This document shows positions 1-8,793 of a DNA stretch of 64,000 nucleotides, piece after piece. The translations under genes were made by a program, and so were the position numbers. Source of the stretch: an uncultured Oscillospiraceae bacterium (GTDB lineage: Bacteria; Bacillota; Clostridia; Oscillospirales; Oscillospiraceae); the NCBI GenBank assembly GCA_934589225.1, contig CAKTNS010000004.1, positions 52,410-116,409 of the forward strand. The letters run 5' to 3'. The notes beneath the pieces are model-generated. The model made no database searches and was not told the DNA's origin. It saw only the letters and a list, made by a program, of their open reading frames with translations. Each line of letters starts with the position of its first letter. Position 1 is the stretch's first letter.

Positions 1-2
1 AG

Positions 3-425
3 AGCGTGGATTCCCTGCGGCTGCTGGAAGCCATTTCGGGGGAAGCCCGGCGTCAGGGCATCCGGCAGGACATTCTCCTGGAGGTCAACATCGGCAAAGA
101 GTCCGCCAAGACCGGATTTTTGGAGGAGGAGGTTCTTCCTCTGGTGGACAAAATTGACAGTTTTTCCAATGTTCGGGTCAGAGGACTTATGGCAATTCCC
201 CCAATTGCCCGGTTTCCTGGGGATAATTTAAAATTTTTTCAGAAAATGAGGCAAATTTATGTTGACATTAGGGCGAAAAAGAACGATAATGTTCCGGTAG
301 ACTGTTTATCTATGGGCATGTCCGGTGACTTTGGCGATGCCATCGCCGCGGGCAGCACCATGGTCCGGATAGGCACTGCCATTTTTGGTGCCAGAGTGTA
401 CGATACCGTTCATCAGAAGATGTAA
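3..425 (+). CDS. yggS: YggS/YlmE-family PLP-binding protein, C-terminal part
   Basis: The gene enters from the left edge, so only about 140 C-terminal residues are visible. The family is a pyridoxal-phosphate-binding TIM-barrel protein that controls the PLP pool and amino-acid metabolism in the cytoplasm; no catalytic reaction is established. The signature near the C-terminus, SMGMSGDFGDAI followed by GSTMVRIGTAIFGAR, is the phosphate-binding end of the barrel and is diagnostic. It ends 22 bases before sepF, the usual order (ylmE then ylmF/sepF) in Gram-positive division clusters. The frame is open back to base 3, with a GTG at 6 that is internal to the family fold and not the true start. Confidence 0.93.
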   Translation, partial: SVDSLRLLEAISGEARRQGIRQDILLEVNIGKESAKTGFLEEEVLPLVDKIDSFSNVRVRGLMAIPPIARFPGDNLKFFQKMRQIYVDIRAKKNDNVPVDCLSMGMSGDFGDAIAAGSTMVRIGTAIFGARVYDTVHQKM

Positions 426-447
426 ACATACAGGAGGATATATAGAA

Positions 448-1023
448 ATGAGCCTTTGGGATAACGTAAAGAAGTTTGCCGCGCCCTACGGTGATGACGA
501 CTATGACGATTATGACGAAGACGAAGACTACGCTGAGGATGATTACGAAGAACCCGCCGAGCGTCCTGCCCGCCGCAGCGCCCCGGCCCGCAGCCGCCGC
601 CCCGCGCCCCAGGAGGTAGAGGAGCCGGAAGAGGATGAGGACGAGGGAACCACGGACTTTGGCTTCGGCACCGTGGCGGCCCCCAGCAGCAGCTCCAATA
701 TCAGCAGCGGCTTTACGGGCTCCGTGCTGCACAGCAGCTCCCCCTCCAACCGTCAGGAAGTGGTCCTGTTCCGGCCCGGCAGCTTCAGCGATACCTCCAA
801 GGCAGCCGATGACCTGCGCAACCGCAAGGCGGTCATCGTCAATATGGAGAACGTGGACAAGGCCATGGCCCGCCGGGTGGTGGACTTCCTGTCCGGCTGC
901 GTTTACGCTCTGGACGGGGACGTGAAGAAGATCGCCCAGTCCGCGTTCCTGTTCTGCCCCCACAACATGGAGATCTCCGGGGACCTGGAGACCCTGCAGG
1001 CAGAAGTAGAGAGCTACGTATAA
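448..1023 (+). CDS. sepF: Cell division protein SepF
   Basis: SepF anchors FtsZ filaments to the membrane and helps form the septum. The 191-residue protein starts MSLWDNVKKF, an N-terminal amphipathic helix that fits membrane attachment, followed by a very acidic Asp/Glu/Tyr stretch (residues about 13-35), an Arg/Pro-rich linker and the conserved C-terminal domain (from about residue 110, VVLFRPGSFSD, then KAVIVNMENVD and RRVVDFLSGCVYAL). The ATG at 448 is chosen because AGGAGG lies at 432-437; a longer open frame upstream overlaps yggS. It is longer than Bacillus SepF because of the linker. The genes ylmG and ylmH, often found between sepF and divIVA, are absent here. Confidence 0.95.
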   Translation: MSLWDNVKKFAAPYGDDDYDDYDEDEDYAEDDYEEPAERPARRSAPARSRRPAPQEVEEPEEDEDEGTTDFGFGTVAAPSSSSNISSGFTGSVLHSSSPSNRQEVVLFRPGSFSDTSKAADDLRNRKAVIVNMENVDKAMARRVVDFLSGCVYALDGDVKKIAQSAFLFCPHNMEISGDLETLQAEVESYV

Positions 1024-1080
1024 TCAATAAATAAAAACAAGCGAAAAAAGAAACGATCCAACCAGGAAGGAGAAACAGAT

Positions 1081-1884
1081 ATGATCACTCCGCAGCAAAT
1101 CGATCAGGTGTCCTTTAGCAAGGCTTCTTTCGGCGGCTACAACATGCAGCAGGTCGATGAATTTCTGGAGCCCCTGACCGAGGACTATGTGACCCTTTAT
1201 AAGGAAAATGCCCTGCTGAAAAGCAAGATGCGTGTACTGGCCAGCAAGCTGGAGGAATACCGCAAGGGCGAAGCCGCGCCCAGAGCCTCTGACAGTGATG
1301 CCAAGGCCGCCGCGGACCAGATGCTTCTGGAAACCAAGCAGAAGTGCGAGCGGATGCTGAAGGAGGCCACCGTGAAGGCCCAGAGCATCACTGCCAGCGC
1401 CGCCGCCGCTGCTGCCGCCGTTCCCGCGCCTGCTGCCCCTGTGGCCGCCCCCAGCGGCAACGCCGAGGCGTTGATCGCCGCGGAGAACGCCCGGGTGGAA
1501 GAGGCCCGGAAGGCCGCCAACGCCAAGATCGCGGAAATCCAGGAGCAGATGCGTGCCTGCATCCAGGCCCTGGAGCGCATCAAGGGTGCCGCCCCTAAGG
1601 CTGCCCCTGCTGTTGCCGCCCCCAAGGCCGCCCCGGTGATTCCTGCCGCTCCCGCCGCCCCTGCGGCCCCTGTGGCCCCCGCCGCCCCCGCTGCCAGCGA
1701 GCTGCGCTATGACAGAGGCTCCGTGGCCGACGAGATCGCCCACAATGTGGAGGCCCTGGTTGGCACCGCCGAGGAGCCCGCCCCCAAGGCAGAGCCCCGG
1801 CACCCCGTGAATGATACCACCACCAGCCGGTTTGCCAACCTGAATCTGCAGTTTGGCCGGAACTACGACCCCACCCATAAGTAA
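1081..1884 (+). CDS. divIVA: DivIVA-domain protein
   Basis: DivIVA proteins bind negatively curved membrane at poles and septa and recruit partners. The first 65 residues show the DivIVA lipid-binding domain (ITPQQIDQVSFSKASFGGYN, then QQVDEFLEPLTEDYVTLY) followed by coiled coil. From about residue 95 the 267-residue protein becomes dominated by Ala and Pro, with runs such as APAAPAAPVAPAAPAA near residues 188-203 separating short charged helices; this linker is much longer than in Bacillus DivIVA. The last 25 residues (SRFANLNLQFGRNYDP) form a short conserved-looking tail. AGGAAGGAG upstream of 1081 supports the start. It lies 57 bases after sepF and before the ileS leader, the classic gene order. 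Confidence 0.9.
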   Translation: MITPQQIDQVSFSKASFGGYNMQQVDEFLEPLTEDYVTLYKENALLKSKMRVLASKLEEYRKGEAAPRASDSDAKAAADQMLLETKQKCERMLKEATVKAQSITASAAAAAAAVPAPAAPVAAPSGNAEALIAAENARVEEARKAANAKIAEIQEQMRACIQALERIKGAAPKAAPAVAAPKAAPVIPAAPAAPAAPVAPAAPAASELRYDRGSVADEIAHNVEALVGTAEEPAPKAEPRHPVNDTTTSRFANLNLQFGRNYDPTHK

Positions 1885-1911
1885 GCTTTTTTCAAAGCCT
1901 GCTCCTATATG

Positions 1912-2158
1912 CAATGCCAGGACGAGGACAGGAGTCCGGGTGCCCCCCCTTTTCAGAGAGCCGTCGGTCGGTGCGAGACGGTAAGAAGCCCCAGGACTTA
2001 TCCCCTCAGAGCAGTGAGCCGAACCCCCACTTTGGGGCAGTAGACCCCACCGGGTACGCCCGATACAGCGCGCACAAGTGCCGTTAAAAACGGAACAAGA
2101 GTGGTACCGCAGAGGAAATCAAGCCTTTGTCTCTTACAGTGAGAGACAAAGGCTTTTT
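1912..2158 (+). promoter_or_regulatory. T-box leader of ileS (with terminator 2121-2158)
   Basis: This is a tRNA-sensing leader. The AGAGAGCCG and GGTCGGTG elements of Stem I lie near 1957-1983, an ATC triplet that could be the isoleucine specifier lies near 2000 just after a stem, and the T-box core AACAAGAGTGGTACCGC is at 2094-2110. An intrinsic terminator follows at 2121-2158 (13-bp stem, loop TTACAGT, T-run); the T-box core would form the competing antiterminator when uncharged tRNA-Ile binds. The downstream gene is ileS, which fits. The exact specifier pairing is my reading and not verified by folding. Confidence 0.9.
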
Positions 2159-2279
2159 CAGTTGACAGTTGACAGTGAACAGTTGACAGTTGGAAACAAC
2201 GGACGCTGTCTTTGTAAATTTTCAAACCGTTCCGAAGAAATTAAAAACTGTCAACTGTCAACTGTAAACTGTCAACTCC
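2159..2279 (+). repeat. Inverted array of TTGACAGT-like units
   Basis: Immediately after the T-box terminator, three to four copies of a (GT)TGACAGT unit (2159-2193) face an inverted set of CAACTGTC units (2246-2279). The two arms could fold into a long hairpin between the terminator and the ileS ribosome-binding site. A related array with TTGACAAT units lies at 49750-49875 and a half-array at 11601-11631, so this is a dispersed repeat family in the genome. Confidence 0.75.
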
Positions 2280-2348
2280 TATCGTATTTTGTAATACGAT
2301 GTCCAATTCAACAAACGTTCAATAGAACAATCGACGGAGGTTTTTCCC

Positions 2349-5138
2349 ATGGATTACAAAAATACCATCATCACCCCCAAGACCGACTTCCCCATGAAGG
2401 CCGGTCTGCCGGCCCGGGAGCCCGGTATGCTGGAGCACTGGCAGAACCTGGACCTGTACAACGAAATGCTGAAGAAGAACAAGGACCTGCCCCCCTTTGT
2501 GCTGCATGACGGCCCTCCCTTCTCCAATGGCTTCATCCACATGGGCCACGCCCTCAACAAGGCCCTGAAGGACTTTATCGTCCGCAGCCACGCCATGATG
2601 GGCTACTACACCCCCTACGTCCCCGGCTGGGACAACCACGGCCTTCCCATTGAGCGGGCCATTGAGACCTCCAAGAAGAAGCTCAACAAGGACCTGACCG
2701 TCCCCGAGTTCCGGAAGGCCTGCGCCGAGTTTGCCGAGGACTTTATCCAGAAGCAGATGGGCGGCTTCAAGCGCCTGGGCGTGGTAGGCGACTGGGAGCA
2801 CCCCTACCGGACCATGGACAAGCATTTTGAGGCCCAGGAGGTCAAGATTTTTGGCCGGATGTTTGACAAGGGCTACATCTACAAGGGCCTGAAGCCCGTG
2901 ACCTGGTGCCCCTACTGCGTCACCGCCGTGGCCGAGGCGGACATTGAGTATAAAGACGATGCCTGCACCACCGTCTATGTAAAGTTCCCCGTGAAGGACG
3001 ACCTGGGGAAGCTCTCGGGCTTTGACCTGAGCCGTACCTACTTCGTCATCTGGACCACCACCATCTGGACCTTGCCCGGCAACCTGGCCATCTGCCTCCA
3101 CCCCCGGGACAGCTATGTGCTGGTGAAGGCCGAGAACGGCGAGACCTACATCATGGCCGAGGCCCTGATGGACAAGGTGATGCACGTGGGCGGCTTTGAA
3201 AACTACGAGGTTCTGGCCAAGTACCCCGGCTCCTTCTTTGAAAACATGCTGGCACAGCATCCCTTTATGGACAAGACCTCCCGGCTGGTCAACGCCGAGT
3301 ACGTCACCATGGATTCCGGTACCGGCTGTGTCCACACCGCTCCCGGCTTCGGTGCCGACGACTACCAGACCTGCATGCGCTACGGCATGGAGCTGGTGGT
3401 GCCCGTGGATGACTATGGCCGTCACACCGACTATGCCGGCAAGTACGCCGGGATGAAGACCGAGGAGAGCAATCCCGTGATCCTGGAGGACATGCGTCAG
3501 TCCGGGGCCCTCTTTGCCTCCGAGGAGATCGTCCACTCCTACCCCCATCATGACCGCTGCAAGAAGCCTGTGATTTTCCGGGCCACCCCCCAGTGGTTCT
3601 GCTCCGTGGAGTCCTTTAAGGACCAGGCCATCAAGGCCATTGAAAACGTCCAGTGGTACCCCGCCTGGGGCCAGGACCGGATGACCAGCATGATCCGGGA
3701 GCGGGCGGACTGGTGCATCTCCCGTCAGCGCCGCTGGGGCCTGCCCATCCCCGTGTTCTACTGCAAGGACTGCGGCAAGCCCGTCTCCACCCAGGAGTCC
3801 ATTGAAAAGCTGTCCCGGCTCTTTGACGAGTACGGCTCCAACATCTGGTTTGAGAAGGAAGCCATGGAGCTGGTTCCCGATGGCTTTACCTGCCCCCACT
3901 GCGGCGGCAAGGACTTCACCAAGGAGAAGGACACCCTGGACTGCTGGTTTGACTCCGGCTCCACCCATTTCGCCTCCCTGATGCACCGCACCCCCGAGCT
4001 GTGGCCCGCGGACGTGTACCTGGAGGGCGCGGACCAGTACCGCGGCTGGTTCCAGTCGAGCCTGCTGACCTCCGTCGGTGCTCTGGACCGGGGTGCCCCC
4101 TTCAAGCAGGTGCTGACCCACGGCTGGACCGTAGACGGCCAGGGCCGTGCCATGCACAAGTCCCTGGGCAACGGCGTAGACCCTGCGGACCTCATCAAGG
4201 AATTCGGCGCGGACATCGTTCGTCTGTGGGCCGCTTCCTCTGACTATCATGCGGATGTCCGCTGCTCCAAGGAGATCTTCAAGCAGATCGCCCAGAACTA
4301 CCTGAAGTTCCGCAACACCGCCCGATACTGCCTGGGCAACCTCAACGAGTTTGACCCCGACGATCTGGTGGCGCCCCAGGACCTGGAGGAACTGGACAAG
4401 TGGGCACTGACCAAGCTGGATGCCCTGGTGCAGGAATGCAAGCGGGCCTACAATGTGTATGAGTTCCACATGGTCTCCCATGCCATCAATGATTTCTGCG
4501 TGGTGGAGCTGTCCAGCTTCTACCTGGACATTCTCAAGGACCGGTTGTACTGCGAGGAGAAGAACGGCCTGCGCCGCCGCTCCGCCCAGACCGCCCTGTT
4601 CCTGATCCTGGATGCCATGGCCAAGCTCTTTGCCCCCATTCTGGCCTTCACCTGTGACGAGATCTGGCAGTCCATGCCCCACCGCTCCGGTGACGACGGC
4701 CGGAACGTCCTGCTCAACCAGATGCCCCAGTCTTTTGAAGACTATAAGCTGGACGAGGCCGTCATGGCCCGCTGGGACACCGTCATGAAGCTCCGTCAGG
4801 ATGTCAACGGCGTCCTGGAAAAGGCCCGGGCCGACAAGCGCATCGGCAAGGCCCTGGAAGCCCACGTGACCCTGGAAACCGCCGACGAAGCCCTGAAAAA
4901 TGCCTGCGAAGGCCTGAACCTGGCGGAAATCTGCATCGTCTCCCACTGCACCTGGTCCGCCCCCGAAGAGGGCGCCGAGGTGGCCCCCGGTGTCAACTTC
5001 CCCCAGCTGACCATCGGCGTCTCCGAAGCCAAGGGCACCAAGTGCCCCCGCTGCTGGATGCACTCCCTGAATGCCGACGCCCAGGGCCTGTGCCCCCGCT
5101 GCGCCGCGGTCATCGCCAAGATGGACGTGGAGCTGTAA
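2349..5138 (+). CDS. ileS: Isoleucine--tRNA ligase
   Basis: IleRS charges tRNA-Ile in the cytoplasm. The 929-residue length is normal for the family. Visible motifs are the class I signature HMGHALNKALKDFI (HIGH variant, about residues 57-70), the editing-domain segment WTTTIWTLPGN, the KMSKS variant MHKSLGNGVDP (about residues 602-612) and a C-terminal zinc site CPRCWMH...CPRCAAV. GGAGG at 2336-2340 precedes the ATG. Expression is controlled by the T-box leader directly upstream, and a strong terminator follows at 5154-5198. It closes the division block sepF-divIVA-ileS. Confidence 0.98.
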   Translation: MDYKNTIITPKTDFPMKAGLPAREPGMLEHWQNLDLYNEMLKKNKDLPPFVLHDGPPFSNGFIHMGHALNKALKDFIVRSHAMMGYYTPYVPGWDNHGLPIERAIETSKKKLNKDLTVPEFRKACAEFAEDFIQKQMGGFKRLGVVGDWEHPYRTMDKHFEAQEVKIFGRMFDKGYIYKGLKPVTWCPYCVTAVAEADIEYKDDACTTVYVKFPVKDDLGKLSGFDLSRTYFVIWTTTIWTLPGNLAICLHPRDSYVLVKAENGETYIMAEALMDKVMHVGGFENYEVLAKYPGSFFENMLAQHPFMDKTSRLVNAEYVTMDSGTGCVHTAPGFGADDYQTCMRYGMELVVPVDDYGRHTDYAGKYAGMKTEESNPVILEDMRQSGALFASEEIVHSYPHHDRCKKPVIFRATPQWFCSVESFKDQAIKAIENVQWYPAWGQDRMTSMIRERADWCISRQRRWGLPIPVFYCKDCGKPVSTQESIEKLSRLFDEYGSNIWFEKEAMELVPDGFTCPHCGGKDFTKEKDTLDCWFDSGSTHFASLMHRTPELWPADVYLEGADQYRGWFQSSLLTSVGALDRGAPFKQVLTHGWTVDGQGRAMHKSLGNGVDPADLIKEFGADIVRLWAASSDYHADVRCSKEIFKQIAQNYLKFRNTARYCLGNLNEFDPDDLVAPQDLEELDKWALTKLDALVQECKRAYNVYEFHMVSHAINDFCVVELSSFYLDILKDRLYCEEKNGLRRRSAQTALFLILDAMAKLFAPILAFTCDEIWQSMPHRSGDDGRNVLLNQMPQSFEDYKLDEAVMARWDTVMKLRQDVNGVLEKARADKRIGKALEAHVTLETADEALKNACEGLNLAEICIVSHCTWSAPEEGAEVAPGVNFPQLTIGVSEAKGTKCPRCWMHSLNADAQGLCPRCAAVIAKMDVEL

Positions 5139-5153
5139 ATCAAACCGCAATAT

Positions 5154-5198
5154 CCGGCACTGCCGTTTCCACTTTTGGAAATGGCAGTGCTTTTTTTC
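5154..5198 (+). terminator. Terminator of ileS
   Basis: A GC-containing hairpin, GGCACTGCC(G)TTTCC with its complement GGAAATGGCAGTGC, is followed by seven T residues. Confidence 0.85.
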
Positions 5199-5245
5199 AG
5201 GAGCATTGCACGACTCGGGGAGAACAGAACTTTATGCATGCGGAC

Positions 5246-5274
5246 TTGACCTCACCGGATTTGTATGATATAGT
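5246..5274 (+). promoter_or_regulatory. Probable sigma-A promoter of the VTC/DUF4956/CotH operon
   Basis: TTGACC at 5246-5251 and TATAGT at 5269-5274 are separated by exactly 17 bases. The start codon at 5409 leaves a leader of about 130 bases in which no known riboswitch is recognised. Confidence 0.6.
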
Positions 5275-5408
5275 AATCCGGAATTATAAAACATTTTCTT
5301 TTGAATAACGACATTTTATCCGCGATAATGGACGGTTCCGCGGAGCCTATGACTTCAAATACGCATTTTCTGAGAAAGAAAACCATTGGGACGGGAGGTA
5401 TGCTGTAA

Positions 5409-6155
5409 GTGGAAGCACCCCATGGATTTCGCCACGAGCTAAAATACATATGCAGTCAGGGCGACCTGACTGTTTTGCAGCATCGTCTTCAAAATATCCT
5501 GCTGCCGGACCCCCATGCCGGGGCGGAGGGAATCTATCACATCCGAAGCATTTACTTCGATGATCTCTACGACCGGTGCATACGGGAAAATCTGGCCGGT
5601 GTGGGTCATCGGGAAAAGTGGCGGATACGGGCTTACGACTGTTCTCCAAAGCGGATCTCGTTGGAATGCAAGACCAAGGAGCACGACATGATCCACAAGG
5701 ACAGCTGCGTGTTGACCTACGATCAGTTTCAAACCCTGGTATCCGGAAAAGCGTGTCCCATAACCGCCGACACACCGCCGCTGCTCAACCGGTTTTCCGC
5801 CCTCATCCGGACCGAGGGCTTTGGGCCGAAGGTCATCGTGGGTTATGACCGCCGCCCCTACATCTATAAGGCGGGAAACGTACGAATCACTTTTGACAGC
5901 CATATTTTCTCTTCTGGGGATTTGGAGGGCTTTTTTTCGCGGGAACTGGCCAGACGACCGGTGCAGCCCACGGGACAGCATCTGTTGGAAGTGAAATTTG
6001 ATGAGTACTTTCCGGACTGGCTCCATCAGACCATTCAGATGGAGCATCTGCGTCAGACCAACTTTTCCAAGTATTTCCTCTGCCGAAGATATTCGGCAGG
6101 CCAGACCCTTCCGACCGGGGCCTTGAGAACCGGGACCATGGAAGGGATTTTATAA
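5409..6155 (+). CDS. VTC-domain polyphosphate polymerase-like protein
   Basis: The VTC domain is a tunnel-fold domain (also seen in yeast polyphosphate polymerase Vtc4) that uses nucleotide triphosphates. The 248-residue protein shows the family features in order: FRHELKYICS at the N-terminus, IRSIYFDD (about residues 46-53), REKWRIRAYD, then ISLECKTKE with the basic and acidic residues that line the tunnel, VGYDRRPYIY and LLEVKFDEYFPDW. The start is GTG at 5409 with GGAGGT at 5394-5399. It is followed by a DUF4956 membrane protein and a CotH-type kinase, a recurring three-gene cluster in clostridia. Actual polymer synthesis is inferred from the family only. Confidence 0.87.
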   Translation: MEAPHGFRHELKYICSQGDLTVLQHRLQNILLPDPHAGAEGIYHIRSIYFDDLYDRCIRENLAGVGHREKWRIRAYDCSPKRISLECKTKEHDMIHKDSCVLTYDQFQTLVSGKACPITADTPPLLNRFSALIRTEGFGPKVIVGYDRRPYIYKAGNVRITFDSHIFSSGDLEGFFSRELARRPVQPTGQHLLEVKFDEYFPDWLHQTIQMEHLRQTNFSKYFLCRRYSAGQTLPTGALRTGTMEGIL

Positions 6156-6175
6156 ACTGAACGGGAGACGACTCT

Positions 6176-6859
6176 ATGACCACCTTTAATGATGTATTCA
6201 AAAAATCCTTTTTGGAGGCCTTTGCGGAAGGAGGGGCCTTGTCCGCTTCCGGCTATGCCGTCGCTCTGGGCGTTGCGCTGATCTTAAGCGGCTATATTTT
6301 CTTTTGCTATCGGCTGATGACCCGGCGGGTGTTCTATTCCAAGAGCTTTAATGTGTCATTAGTAGCACTGGCCGTGATCACCACCGCCATTATTCTGACC
6401 ATCCGTTCCAGTGTGGTGGTATCTCTTGGTATGGTGGGCGCACTGTCCATTGTCCGTTTCCGTACCGCCATCAAAGAGCCCATGGACTTGGTATTTCTCT
6501 ACTGGGCCATCAGTGTGGGCATTATGGTTGGTGCGGGTCAGCGCAGCTTGGCGATTTTGCTGTGTGTCTTTGCAACCGTAGGCCTGGTGGTGTTCGATTG
6601 GATGCCTGTTTCCAAAGCACCCATGCTGCTGCTGGTCAGCGGAAGGGCAACGGAGAGCGTGGAGCGGCAGCTTTCCGAGATTTTGAACCGCTGCTGCAAG
6701 CATTATCAGGAAAAATCCAGAAGCATTTCCGGCGGGAATCTGGATCTGGTGATCGAACTGCGGGTACAAGACGGCAATGCTCTGGCGGATGCGATTTCCA
6801 AAATCGAGGGAATCGATTCCGTGTCGCTGATGAAGCACGACGGAGAGGTGACATACTGA
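6176..6859 (+). CDS. DUF4956-domain membrane protein
   Basis: This 227-residue protein has at least four hydrophobic segments (about residues 28-47, 59-75, 82-100 and 103-140) and a soluble C-terminal part after about residue 145. The central VVSLGMVGALSIVRFRTAIKEP motif region (positions 6416-6481) is typical of DUF4956 proteins, whose members regularly sit beside VTC-domain genes. It could form the membrane component of the VTC-like enzyme, possibly for polymer export, but no function is proven. It lies 20 bases after the VTC gene and directly before the CotH gene, so the three are almost certainly co-transcribed. Confidence 0.85.
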   Translation: MTTFNDVFKKSFLEAFAEGGALSASGYAVALGVALILSGYIFFCYRLMTRRVFYSKSFNVSLVALAVITTAIILTIRSSVVVSLGMVGALSIVRFRTAIKEPMDLVFLYWAISVGIMVGAGQRSLAILLCVFATVGLVVFDWMPVSKAPMLLLVSGRATESVERQLSEILNRCCKHYQEKSRSISGGNLDLVIELRVQDGNALADAISKIEGIDSVSLMKHDGEVTY

Positions 6860-6860
6860 C

Positions 6861-8504
6861 TTGAAGAAATGGCAGAAAGCCGGTCTGCTTCTCATGGTTG
6901 CGGCAGCCGGACTTGTGGGGGCTCTGCTGATTCCTGAGTCCCGGGGAAGCGACTACGGCCTTGTGGAAGAAAAAGATGCCCTGATCCGCTTTTCCAAGCC
7001 CTCCGGATTCTACGATGACCCGTTTTACCTGAAAATCAAGGCCCCCAGCTCGGAAATTTATTACACCCTGGACGGTTCTGAGCCTACCCGGGAATCGCTG
7101 CACTATACCCAGCCCATTTACATTGGAGACGCTACGGAAAATCCAAATGTTCTTTCGGAACGAACGGATATTTCTTGTGAAGACGTGATCGTTCCGGACA
7201 GAAAAATTGATAAATGCACCGTGATCCGGGCTCGTTACTACGATGCGGTCAGCGCCAGCCCGGTGGTCACTGCCAGCTTCTTTGTGGGCTATAACGGACG
7301 GGAGGGCTACGGCAATACCCAGGTGATCTCTCTGGTAACAGACCCGAAGGGGCTGTTTGACGATGCCCAAGGCATTTATGTTCTGGGGGACTCCTACGGT
7401 GCATCTTCCGATGCCCAGAACATCAGCTGGACCGGTAACTACTATAACCGGGGCAGGGAGTGGGAGCGGGTGGCCAATTTAGAGCTCTTTGACCCACAGG
7501 GAAAGATCCTTTATGCCTCTCCCTGCGGGATTCGTATCAGAGGCAATTACTCACGGCGTGACCCACAAAAAAGCTTTAATCTCTTCGCCAGAAAAGAGTA
7601 CGGCGGGACCTCCACGTTCCGCTACGATTTCTGGGGAACCGGCTATTACCCGGATGTAATGTCTTTAAATTCGGGCGGCAACGACCATGTGGGCATGATT
7701 CGGAACAGACTGGTTTCTGAACTGACGAAGGGTTTATCCTTTTCTACCATGAATTATGTCCGGTGTCACGTTTTTCTCAACGGCGAATACTGGGGTGCCT
7801 ATGACCTCAACGAAAAATATAACGCAAAATACATCAGTTACTACTACGGTGCGACACCCCGAAACGTGGAAAGTGTTCGAAACTGGCAGATGGAGGACGG
7901 AATATCAGAGACAGATTTTACCGAACTGGTTTCCTTTATCGAATTTGCCGACATGACCCTGGAGAATAATTACCGGAAATGCTGGGAACTGATTGATAAA
8001 CAGAGTATGCTGGAATACTATGCGACGATGATCTATTGTGCCAGACATGTGGATTGGCCCGTGGATAATGAGCAGTTTTGGCGTGTCAAGGAACAGGAGG
8101 ATTCCCCCTACGGGGATGCAAAATGGAGATATATGCTCTTTGATATGGATTCTCCGGGGCTTACAGCGGACTGTGTTACCCATGATACCATTGCCAGCGT
8201 TATGGAAATCTCCGACTTTTTCCGCAGCCTGTGCCAACGCTCTGATTTTCGAAAGGAGCTTGGCGCGGAAATCCTTCGCATTGGCACGGAGGTCCTTTCT
8301 GCGGATCGGGTCAATGAATATATCGATGTTTGTCAGTCCCAAATGGCTGCACCGATGAAACTGCAGCTGGCCCGTTACTTTAATGCGGATGAAACCTGGT
8401 TTTTAGCATCCACCGAGGATACCCGGGTGTTTTTCAACAACCGGTTGGAGGCTGTCAGAGAAATCCTCAAGACCCACGACATGCTGCCGGAAAGCATGTC
8501 CTGA
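6861..8504 (+). CDS. CotH-type protein kinase with N-terminal chitobiase-like domain
   Basis: The 547-residue protein begins with a signal-anchor helix (GLLLMVAAAGLVGALLIP), then a chitobiase C-terminal-like domain around residues 35-80 (IYYTLDGSEPT is its hallmark), then a CotH kinase domain from about residue 150 (GNTQVISLVTDP, GIRIRGNYSRRDPQKSFNL, then VRCHVFLNGEYWGAYDLNEKY and YMLFDMDSPG). CotH proteins are atypical kinases, some of which phosphorylate surface or spore-coat proteins. The start is TTG at 6861, with GGAGAGGTG upstream inside the end of the DUF4956 gene. It is the last gene of the VTC cluster and is followed by a terminator. The target is unknown; an extracytoplasmic location is inferred from the anchor. 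Confidence 0.87.
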   Translation: MKKWQKAGLLLMVAAAGLVGALLIPESRGSDYGLVEEKDALIRFSKPSGFYDDPFYLKIKAPSSEIYYTLDGSEPTRESLHYTQPIYIGDATENPNVLSERTDISCEDVIVPDRKIDKCTVIRARYYDAVSASPVVTASFFVGYNGREGYGNTQVISLVTDPKGLFDDAQGIYVLGDSYGASSDAQNISWTGNYYNRGREWERVANLELFDPQGKILYASPCGIRIRGNYSRRDPQKSFNLFARKEYGGTSTFRYDFWGTGYYPDVMSLNSGGNDHVGMIRNRLVSELTKGLSFSTMNYVRCHVFLNGEYWGAYDLNEKYNAKYISYYYGATPRNVESVRNWQMEDGISETDFTELVSFIEFADMTLENNYRKCWELIDKQSMLEYYATMIYCARHVDWPVDNEQFWRVKEQEDSPYGDAKWRYMLFDMDSPGLTADCVTHDTIASVMEISDFFRSLCQRSDFRKELGAEILRIGTEVLSADRVNEYIDVCQSQMAAPMKLQLARYFNADETWFLASTEDTRVFFNNRLEAVREILKTHDMLPESMS

Positions 8505-8551
8505 ATCATGAAGTTTTGGGCCTTCGGGCCCATCATCCATGCCGTAAGTTT

Positions 8552-8588
8552 AAAACCGCCGTTTCCGTAACAAGAGACGGCGGTTTTT
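8552..8588 (+). terminator. Terminator after the CotH gene
   Basis: An AAAACCGCC-type stem pairs with GGCGGTTTT and ends in a T-run, immediately before the next promoter at 8590. Confidence 0.85.
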
Positions 8589-8589
8589 G

Positions 8590-8618
8590 TTGACAATCCG
8601 CCCCAAATATGCTATCCT
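8590..8618 (+). promoter_or_regulatory. Promoter of the S-box-like leader
   Basis: TTGACA (8590-8595) and TATCCT (8613-8618) have 17-base spacing; transcription would start near 8625, just before the structured leader. Confidence 0.65.
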
Positions 8619-8621
8619 CTA

Positions 8622-8755
8622 GTTACCATATAGAGTGGCGTGAGGGACAGACCCGATGATCGCCCAGCAACCTGCCCGGGGGCAAGGTGCTAATGTCTGT
8701 ACGATGGGGGATATAAGACAGGCTTCACCCATCGTTTCGATGGGTGATTTTTTTG
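8622..8755 (+). promoter_or_regulatory. SAM-I (S-box)-like riboswitch with terminator
   Basis: The core reads GAGGGACAGACCCGATGAT, CCCAGCAACCTGCCC and AAGGTGCTAATGTCTGT. The order GGGAC...CCCGATGA...GCAACC...GGTGCTAAT is the S-box hallmark, and ACAGAC pairs with GTCTGT as in the second stem. An intrinsic terminator follows at 8727-8755 (TCACCCATCG/CGATGGGTGA plus T-run). ACGATGGG at 8700-8708 can pair with the 5' arm of the terminator, giving a plausible antiterminator. The closing P1 helix is weak by eye, so a variant of the SAM-I class is possible. Confidence 0.72.
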
Positions 8756-8793
8756 CCGCTCTGTGGAAAATTTTTGAACCGGAGGAACAAAAT

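Noticed and set aside
2159..2279. A CRISPR-like or tandem regulatory array in the TTGACAG units
   Set aside because: Units are 8-9 bases without spacers and occur as opposed arms, so they are a palindromic repeat.
2319..5150. A very long open frame on the minus strand opposite ileS, and similar ones opposite purA, guaA, htpG and argS
   Set aside because: They are shadows of GC-rich codon use on the real genes, with Gly/His/Val-rich compositions and no family resemblance or ribosome-binding sites.
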